NCBI GenBank assembly: GCA_035458525.1
Contig: DATHZQ010000036.1
Span: 1 to 5,091, forward strand
Source of the DNA: DATHZQ01 sp035458525
GTDB lineage: Bacteria; Actinomycetota; Acidimicrobiia; Spongiisociales; UBA5794
Direction: 5' to 3'
DNA: 5,091 bases
Under the pieces are notes generated by a model. That model did not search any database and was not told the origin of the DNA. It saw only the letters and a list, made by a program, of their open reading frames with translations. The position numbers were made by a program, and so were the translations under genes. This document shows, piece by piece, positions 1-4,306 of this stretch (position 1 is the stretch's first letter; every line of letters starts with the position of its first letter).

Positions 1-141
1 GTAGCTCACGTACGGGCTCGACGCGTTGAGCAGCGCAGCCACTGCGTGACGAGCCAACGCCTTCTCCCCACCGCCTTTGGCTTTGGCACCATCGAGAAGC
101 GTATCGAAGCTGGAGTCGACGCCGAAGACGACATCAAAGCC
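1..141 (-). CDS. Partial secreted-protein fragment (GGGG-ALxRHAxAALLNA type), out of frame with the TrkA-N sequence it abuts
   Basis: Reading the minus strand from 141 to the left edge gives 47 codons without a stop. They contain the string FGVDSSFDTLLDGAKAKGGG followed by EKALARHAVAALLNASSPYV. From memory, this pattern (FGV, then TLLxAL, a glycine run, ALARHAVAALLNA and a xxVxY tail) recurs near the C-terminus of secreted or surface proteins that often carry a GYWKNH-type segment just upstream. The function of that region is not known to me. The upstream part of such a protein is absent: in this frame, residues before about position 141 look like an antisense or shifted reading of TrkA-N. 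The fragment is therefore cut at its N-terminal side by the junction and at its C-terminal side by the window edge. It has no start codon or ribosome binding site of its own. Family assignment is by recognition only. Confidence 0.5.
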
Positions 142-404
142 TGCTTGGCCAACTGCACCGACATCACGTTGGTGTTGTCCGAGTTGGTCACGCCGACGAA
201 AGCGTCGGCAGACTCGATTCCGGCCTCCGTGAGGACGCGCAAGTCGATCGCTCTGCCGAGATGCGTCGTGCCATTGAAGGTCGAACCTAGCGTTCTGAAG
301 GTCTCCGGCCGGTCGTCGATCACCGACACGTCGTGCCCTGGGGCTGCGAGGCTCAGCGCCAAGTCGCTCCCGACTCGGCCACACCCAGCGACAACGATCC
401 TCGT
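6..404 (-). CDS. TrkA-N (RCK, NAD-binding) domain protein, 3'-truncated and running into unrelated sequence
   Basis: TrkA-N/RCK domains are cytosolic Rossmann folds that bind NAD(H) or ATP and regulate potassium transporters and channels. With residue 1 at 402-404, the protein begins xRIVVAGCGRVGSDLALSLA. The dinucleotide-binding motif GxGxxG is G7, G9 and G12. The strand-2 acidic pair is VIDD (D30, D31). The typical TrkA sequence continues through a GxAxDxxxLxEAGIxxADAFVGVTNSDxxNVM-like segment to about residue 88 (SVQLAKQ). After that the frame loses all TrkA character, giving a serine- and arginine-rich tail that ends at the stop at 6-8. A complete TrkA-N domain is about 120 residues, and whole proteins are usually about 220 or 450. 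No ATG or GTG lies between the upstream in-frame stop (434-436) and the GxGxxG motif. The likely initiator is ACG at 402-404, five bases after GGGAGG. The first conventional alternative is TTG at 360-362, which would delete the nucleotide-binding loop. I treat this as a truncated gene; its 3' end is not authentic. Confidence 0.75.
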   Translation of the reverse strand, partial: TRIVVAGCGRVGSDLALSLAAPGHDVSVIDDRPETFRTLGSTFNGTTHLGRAIDLRVLTEAGIESADAFVGVTNSDNTNVMSVQLAKQALMSSSASTPASIRFSMVPKPKAVGRRRWLVTQWLRCSTRRART

Positions 405-409
405 GATGT

Positions 410-415
410 CCTCCC
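410..415 (-). promoter_or_regulatory. Ribosome binding site for the TrkA-N gene
   Basis: On the minus strand GGGAGG is followed by the five bases ACATC and then ACG at 402-404. This is textbook Shine-Dalgarno spacing. It places initiation exactly where homologues read M-(R/K)-I-(V/I)-V-x-G-x-G. It therefore decides the start, even though the codon is ACG rather than ATG. Confidence 0.6.
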
Positions 416-453
416 GGTCTGTCGGACGTGGATGCTAGGGGCCCAGCGGCATT

Positions 454-471
454 CGCGAGCGCGGCTCCGCG
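454..471. repeat. Imperfect inverted repeat in the divergent TrkA-N / CLC intergenic region
   Basis: The sequence GAGC-GCG-GCTC (457-467) is a perfect four-base dyad. It is extended by CGC on the left and CGCG on the right with one unpaired base. It sits between the two divergent starts, upstream of the candidate -10 box of the CLC gene, where an operator could lie. Short GC-rich dyads are common by chance in DNA of this composition, so a regulatory role is only a possibility. Confidence 0.2.
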
Positions 472-486
472 TGGCGGGATCATGAC

Positions 487-492
487 TACTTT
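487..492 (+). promoter_or_regulatory. Candidate -10 box for leaderless expression of the CLC gene
   Basis: TACTTT fits the actinobacterial -10 consensus TANNNT. Its last base is seven bases upstream of the A of the ATG at 499, so transcription would begin at or next to the start codon. That matches the absence of a Shine-Dalgarno sequence in 475-498. No convincing -35 hexamer is visible around 460-470, which is usual for such promoters. The call is inferred from position and consensus only. Confidence 0.4.
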
Positions 493-498
493 GGCGAC

Positions 499-2529
499 AT
501 GCCCGCCCCGGCTTCATGGCTTCGCCGGTTCTTCTCTGCTCACGGCACCGCGGCGTTTCTCGCCGCGGCACTGATCGTTGGTGGACTGGTCGGCCTGGCC
601 GCAGCCGCATTGTTCCTCCTTGTCGGTGGACTCGGAACGCTGACAGAGGCCGCCATCGATGCCTGGGGACTCTGGGCGCTCCCCGCTTTCGTCATAGCCG
701 GCATCCTTGCGTCATGGCTGATCGCACGGCGCTTCGGAAGCGACATCGAGGGAGGCGGCGTCACCGAGACCATGGTCGGCCTCTCGATTCACGGGGGGTA
801 CATCCCCGGTGGGACGATCATTCCGAAGCTCGTCGCCACTGGTGCCACGCTCGGCGCAGGTGGGTCGGGCGGGCGGGAGGGCCCGATCGTGATGATTGGA
901 GGCGCCATAGGGTCCTGGTTGGCCCGCTACGCACGCTTCGGCGAAGACCAGATTCGCAGCCTGATCGCCGCAGGAGCTGGAGCTGGAATCGGCGCTGCAT
1001 TCAATGCACCGATTGCAGGCATGCTCTTTGCGGCCGAGGTTCTCCTTCAGAACTTCGCTGCCCGCCATCTAAATGCCGTCGTCGTCGCATCCGTAGTTGC
1101 AGCCGTGACGACACAATCCATCGTCGGCGAAGAGCGCATCCTCACAGCGCCGGCGCACGCGCTCGACGCTCCGGCTGAGCTGCTGCTGTACGCGGGTGTG
1201 GGCCTCATCGCCGTCCTCTTCGGTATCGGCTTTCTGTCCACGCTCGACAAGGCAGCGGAAGCCAAGAGCCGATTCACGCGCCTCCGGCGACTGCGTCCCG
1301 TTGGCTTCGGAGCCCTTGTCGGGCTGCTCGGCCTCTTCGAGCCGGAGGCATTGGGAACCGGACAGGAGTTCATGGCGGAGCTCTTGCGTATCCCGAGCGG
1401 CTCGTCGAAGGCTTGGGCGCCTCTGGTGCTCCTCGCTGCTGCCAAGATGGTCACGAGCGCATTCACGCGATCGGGTGGAGGCTCCGGAGGGACGTTCATG
1501 CCGTCCATGTTCATCGGAGCTGCCATGGGCGCTGGGGTCGGGCTCGTGATCCAACCATGGTGGGGCTTCTCCTCCCTCGATCCGGGAGCGACGGCCGTCG
1601 TCGGCATGGCGGCAACATTGGCCGCAGTCGAGCGCGCACCATTGACCGCAATCCTGCTCGTGTTCGAGATCACCACCGATTACGGCCTCGTACTGCCATT
1701 GATGTTGGCGACGACACTTGCCACGGTGCTCAGCGACCGGGTTCACCCGGAGAGTGCGTACACCGCGCCGTTGCGCCGACGCGGTATCCACCTGGTGAAC
1801 CGGGAAGACATCGATCTGTTGGACACCGTGCTCGTCGGCGATGTCATGCGATGGCCAGGCACGCTCCTCTCCCCCGACATGACCACTACCGAAGCCAACG
1901 CAATCCTGACGCGAGAGCACCACCACGGCATGCCTGTGTGCGACCACGGTCGCCTCGTCGGCATCGTCACGATCTTCGACATCGCCCGTACGGGTGGTCC
2001 CAGCCCGAAGAGAACGACCGCCGAGGTCATGACCGAACGCCCCATTACGGTCGTTCCGTCGATGCCTGTCTCGGCCGCGTTGGCACGGATGGCTGCGCTG
2101 GGATTCGGACGGCTGCCCGTAGTCGCTGACGACGATCCCCATCGGCTCGTCGGAATGTTCAGGCGCGAGAGCGTCGTGCAGGCCTACCACCATGCTCTCG
2201 GCGCGACAACGGGACGGCACCTCTACCGAGACAGGGTTCGGCAACGCGCCCATCCCGGCGCAGTGTTCTTCGAGATGCCGATCCCGCACCATTCGCCCGT
2301 CAGCGGCATGCGCGTGCACGAAGTGACCTGGCCAAAGGGAACCACGCTCGTGTCCGTCCGGCGCCAGGATCGCGTCATCATCCCCCACGGAGCCACATCG
2401 CTGCTCGCAGGTGACATCATCACCGCCTTCGGCACCGGCGATGGCCGCGTCGAGATTGCCGCCGTGCTCGAAGGCCAGCAAGTCGAGTCGGGAGAGGGCA
2501 AGACCATCGAGGGACCAACCGGGACCTGA
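499..2529 (+). CDS. CLC-family chloride channel/transporter with two CBS domains and a C-terminal TrkA-C (RCK-C) domain
   Basis: This 676-aa integral membrane protein moves chloride or related anions across the cytoplasmic membrane as a CLC homodimer. The CLC core spans about residues 17-425. Selectivity motif 1 is GGGVTE (85-90) in place of GSGIPE. Motif 2 is GREGP (125-129), with the gating glutamate E127 present. The following helix reads GAAFNAPIAGMLFAAEV (165-181), and motif 3 is GGTFMP (330-335) with F333. Y421 in ESAYTAPL matches the central pore tyrosine. At the internal proton-glutamate position of E. coli ClcA (E203) there is V181, as in CLC channels. Two CBS domains follow (about 443-498 and 507-565); in CLC proteins these bind adenine nucleotides. 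A TrkA-C domain occupies about 590-660 (FFEMPIPHHSPVSGMRVHEV, then LLAGDIITAFG). This architecture is known in actinobacteria and other bacteria. The ATG at 499 is preferred because it begins just before the first helix. No Shine-Dalgarno sequence precedes it, and a leaderless transcript is plausible. The divergent TrkA-N gene lies 94 bp away, so RCK-type sensing domains occur on both sides of the intergenic region. No hairpin terminator is evident after the stop. Confidence 0.95.
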   Translation: MPAPASWLRRFFSAHGTAAFLAAALIVGGLVGLAAAALFLLVGGLGTLTEAAIDAWGLWALPAFVIAGILASWLIARRFGSDIEGGGVTETMVGLSIHGGYIPGGTIIPKLVATGATLGAGGSGGREGPIVMIGGAIGSWLARYARFGEDQIRSLIAAGAGAGIGAAFNAPIAGMLFAAEVLLQNFAARHLNAVVVASVVAAVTTQSIVGEERILTAPAHALDAPAELLLYAGVGLIAVLFGIGFLSTLDKAAEAKSRFTRLRRLRPVGFGALVGLLGLFEPEALGTGQEFMAELLRIPSGSSKAWAPLVLLAAAKMVTSAFTRSGGGSGGTFMPSMFIGAAMGAGVGLVIQPWWGFSSLDPGATAVVGMAATLAAVERAPLTAILLVFEITTDYGLVLPLMLATTLATVLSDRVHPESAYTAPLRRRGIHLVNREDIDLLDTVLVGDVMRWPGTLLSPDMTTTEANAILTREHHHGMPVCDHGRLVGIVTIFDIARTGGPSPKRTTAEVMTERPITVVPSMPVSAALARMAALGFGRLPVVADDDPHRLVGMFRRESVVQAYHHALGATTGRHLYRDRVRQRAHPGAVFFEMPIPHHSPVSGMRVHEVTWPKGTTLVSVRRQDRVIIPHGATSLLAGDIITAFGTGDGRVEIAAVLEGQQVESGEGKTIEGPTGT

Positions 2530-2589
2530 GCTCGAGATGACGCGGCGCCCCTCGGTGGACGAATTAGCCTCTTGGTGGTGACCACGTGG

Positions 2590-2685
2590 ATGTCCGCACG
2601 CCGCCTCGCTCGTGTTGCCATCGTGGCGTTGCCTGCGGTGCTGATCGTCGTCCTCTTGCGGTGGTGCTCGTCCAGCTGCCGATGA
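2590..2685 (+). CDS. Possible 31-aa single-span membrane peptide
   Basis: This short ORF encodes a basic N-terminus (MSARRLAR), one hydrophobic span of about 16 residues (VAIVALPAVLIVVLL) and a short tail RWCSSSCR with two cysteines. The positive-inside pattern resembles a real small membrane protein. It begins 60 bp after the CLC stop and ends four bases before the start of the 97-aa ORF, which suggests cotranscription. In-frame GTG codons at 2575 and 2578 could lengthen it by four or five residues. TAGCCT at 2565-2570 fits TANNNT and would place a transcript start near those GTGs. No Shine-Dalgarno sequence precedes either start. I do not recognise a family. The arguments for it are composition, topology and packing only. 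Confidence 0.35.
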   Translation: MSARRLARVAIVALPAVLIVVLLRWCSSSCR

Positions 2686-2689
2686 CTGG

Positions 2690-2983
2690 ATGACCGACTG
2701 GGACGCCTTGGTGACAGGCATTCCCGCCGAAGAGGAGCTCGGCCCGACGCCAAACAGCGAGATGTGCAGCCAGACGCTCAGTTTCTTGCGAGCCCGCACC
2801 CCTGATCTGCTCCCCTCACCCGATCTCGCTGTAGATGACCCAGTCCAGACCTGGATCCAGGTCGCCGAGGATGCCTTCTTCGGCTGCCCTCCAAGAAGCG
2901 GTGAAACCAAGAGCTTCAGCGAGGCGTACCAGGAGCTGCGCCGCCTGGAGGCCGAGGTCGCCGCCGTCCTCGGCGACTTCTAG
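2690..2983 (+). CDS. Hypothetical acidic 97-aa cytosolic protein
   Basis: I do not recognise this protein. It has 97 residues, with 18 Asp/Glu against 6 Lys/Arg, so it is strongly acidic. It has no signal peptide or membrane span. The N-terminus is MTDWDALVTGIPAEEELGPT. It has two cysteines (C26, and C66 in FFGCPPRS), two tryptophans (W4, W55), and a likely amphipathic C-terminal helix from about 75 to 95 (SFSEAYQELRRLEAEVAAVL). Codon third positions are GC-rich, like the CLC gene. The start is the first ATG after the in-frame stop at 2642-2644. An earlier ATG at 2682 is in another frame and stops after three codons. There is no clear ribosome binding site, so translation may be coupled to the small ORF that ends at 2685. 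It lies 160 bp downstream of the CLC gene on the same strand. A link to CLC regulation or to the following stress-protein remnant is speculation. Confidence 0.65.
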   Translation: MTDWDALVTGIPAEEELGPTPNSEMCSQTLSFLRARTPDLLPSPDLAVDDPVQTWIQVAEDAFFGCPPRSGETKSFSEAYQELRRLEAEVAAVLGDF

Positions 2984-3025
2984 GGCCGACGTCTTGCTCG
3001 ACGCAGGAGAAACGGTCCAAGCCCG

Positions 3026-3401
3026 ATGCGAGGCATCGGTGTTGGCGTCGACGGATCCGACGTGTCCCGCAGAGCCTTGAAGAGGCAGTCGATGACGCCA
3101 ACACACCGCTCTCAGGTTCGGAAGATCGACGGAGTCGACCCCGCTCTGAAGACGGGCCGCGCCGTCCGCGACCTCGTGACGGATATTCTCGGTGAGAGCG
3201 TTGCAGGAAAGCTGGGCTGCTGAAGTCGTGTTGGGTCATCCGGTCGAGGAACTGATCGCGGCCGCCGAGCCGGCTCCTGCGCTCGTCGTCGGGGCCACCG
3301 GACACAGCCCGGTGCACGATCTGTTGCCCGGCTCTGTTGCCCGGGGCTGCGTAGCCCGCTCACGTGTCCCAGTCGGCGTCGTGCCTCGACCTCCGTGGTG
3401 A
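3026..3401 (+). pseudogene. Universal stress protein (UspA fold) gene broken by frameshifts
   Basis: UspA proteins are cytosolic, usually ATP-binding stress proteins of about 140-150 residues. The N-terminus is clear at 3026-3076: MRGIGVGVDGSDVSRRA, matching the strand-1 motif VGVDGS. The expected helix-1 continuation LEEAVDDANTP is in the frame one base back (from 3076), as if one C were missing after the alanine codon. A helical piece (RAVRDLVTDILGESVAGKLG, about 3158-3217) is back in the first frame, which stops at 3221-3223. The C-terminal third is intact in the remaining frame from about 3222 to the stop at 3399-3401: EVVLGHPVEELIAAAE, then LVVGATGHSPVHDLLPGS, ending near VPVGVVPRPPW. 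The ATP-site signature G-x2-G-x9-G-S is preserved there. The total span corresponds to about 125 codons, so the middle may also have lost some residues. No single frame yields the protein. Either the gene is decaying or the assembly contains indel errors. AGGAG at 3005-3009 is too far from the ATG to be a good ribosome binding site. Confidence 0.8.
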
Positions 3402-3626
3402 GTAGGACGACGCCACCCGGCTTGCGCGAATCGGGTTCGCCGGGCGTCTGGCTGGTTGCGGAGGCTGAGCAGGTTGCGCGCCGCGAGTCTTCTTGCGGAT
3501 CGCAGCTCTTCCGCCGATGCGTTGGCATGCCGAATGGCGGCCGCGCCTCATCAATCACCCCTGGCACCGAAGACCGTGCAAGACGCGCCACGGCGGCCGG
3601 TTCTTGGCCGGAGGGCTGACGTCCAC

Positions 3627-3974
3627 CTAGACGATCAGAAGGACGGCTGATCCGATCGCCACACTCATACCGAGTACAGCGAGAACCACCGGACCCCACC
3701 GGGCGGCAATGAACTGTTGGACGTCGAGAAGCGCAGTGACCCGCTGGTATCTCAGGACCGAGTACACCAACATCGTCGCTCCGAAGACCACCATGGCCAG
3801 ACCGATGATCTCCGCGACGAGCCCTTCCGTGTCAACCAGCTTCCCCAACAGCACACCCAAACCGATCACGGCGAGGGCCGTTCGGACCCAGGCGAGAAAG
3901 GTGCGCTCGTTTGCCAGATGATCACGTGCCGCGCTGCCCTCGTTTGGTCTTTGACGGCTCTTGTCGTTCTCCAT
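3627..3974 (-). CDS. DUF202 (YidH-type) inner-membrane protein
   Basis: This 115-aa protein of unknown biochemical function is the normal size for the DUF202 family. The family signature RDHLANERTFLAWVRTALAV is at residues 17-36 and runs straight into the first membrane span. Predicted spans are about 26-46, 53-74 and 94-115, with the charged N-terminus presumably in the cytoplasm and the protein ending in the last span (VLLIV). The ATG at 3972-3974 is well supported: AGGAGG lies five bases upstream and the signature follows directly. A TAAGGT sequence on the same strand at 4038-4043 fits TANNNT and could be a -10 box about 60 bases upstream, but no -35 hexamer accompanies it. The gene is downstream of the FtsX-type permease on the same strand, separated by 332 bp, so it is probably transcribed on its own. 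It converges on the UspA remnant. Confidence 0.9.
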   Translation of the reverse strand: MENDKSRQRPNEGSAARDHLANERTFLAWVRTALAVIGLGVLLGKLVDTEGLVAEIIGLAMVVFGATMLVYSVLRYQRVTALLDVQQFIAARWGPVVLAVLGMSVAIGSAVLLIV

Positions 3975-3979
3975 CCGGC

Positions 3980-3985
3980 CCTCCT
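3980..3985 (-). promoter_or_regulatory. Strong ribosome binding site of the DUF202 gene
   Basis: On the minus strand AGGAGG is followed by GCCGG and then ATG at 3972-3974. The match to the anti-Shine-Dalgarno sequence is perfect and the five-base spacing is good. It contrasts with the CLC and 97-aa genes, which have no visible ribosome binding site. Confidence 0.8.
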
Positions 3986-4306
3986 CGATCGACGCTCGGC
4001 GACTCGCCGCTGGACCCGCCGCGCGCCTTCGTTCTCGACCTTAGATCGTGACGTGGACCAGCACAGTTGCGCGAACGAGAGCGTTGACTGCGATGATTCC
4101 CCGTGAGCGCATGCGGTCGGCCGAGTGTTGCCCAGGCACCACGCCAGCCAGACACTGCAGGATGTGATCGCCGGCGAGTCGTTACGCACGAACATCGGAG
4201 CTGTTGTGATGCTTCCCGTCGACGGCGCGCTGCTGCTCGGTGCGGCCACGCTCTCCTGCGCGCCCACGGCTGGAGACAACCGCCCTGACGTGATCTCGGT
4301 AGCTGC
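3986..4306. other. Intergenic stretch without a confident gene
   Basis: Between the FtsX-type permease stop and the DUF202 ribosome binding site I find no recognisable gene, hairpin terminator or RNA. Two weak coding candidates exist. On the plus strand, a frame open from 4107 with a GTG at 4125 reads QTLQDVIAGESLRTNIGAVV and then MLPVDGALLLGAATLSCAP, with GC-rich third positions. It then runs antisense into the permease gene to a stop at 4437-4439 and has no ribosome binding site. On the minus strand, a 23-codon ORF at 4041-4112 reads MRSRGIIAVNALVRATVLVH and ends in TAA. It could be the tail of a lost gene, since its frame is open back to about 4180. Neither is strong enough to call. The stretch may hold gene remnants plus the DUF202 promoter. 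Confidence 0.3.

Noticed and set aside
46..438. A 130-codon plus-strand frame antisense to the TrkA-N gene
   Set aside because: The minus strand has clear GxGxxG and TrkA-N sequence. The plus frame shows no recognisable motif.
516..1178. A 220-codon plus-strand frame inside the CLC gene, and a similar one at 1413-2129
   Set aside because: Both are out-of-frame, arginine-rich shadows of the CLC coding sequence.
1740..1754. Perfect inverted repeat CCGGGT-TC-ACCCGG
   Set aside because: It lies inside the conserved CLC coding region around the HPES segment. The loop is too short and the codons explain the sequence.
1069..2910. A 613-codon minus-strand open frame opposite the CLC gene
   Set aside because: It is the antisense of a GC-rich gene with strong CLC, CBS and TrkA-C homology. 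The translation is rich in Arg, Gly, Ser, His and Asp, with no domain pattern.
3402..3626. Short convergent gap between UspA and DUF202, with several open frames and a CCGGC/GCCGG dyad near 3417-3444
   Set aside because: No frame resembles a known protein. The dyad has a long loop and no T-run, and the CGGCC-GGTTCTT-GGCCG stem near 3600 is only five base pairs. I could not support a terminator, tRNA or other RNA.
3112..3699. A 195-codon minus-strand frame
   Set aside because: Its composition is low-complexity Arg/Pro/Ser/Gly. It overlaps the UspA C-terminus antisense and the DUF202 3' end in another frame.
3866..4279. A 137-codon minus-strand frame overlapping the DUF202 start
   Set aside because: It overlaps the well-supported DUF202 start region in another frame. 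It is Ser/Ala/Arg-rich with no domain and has no start signal.
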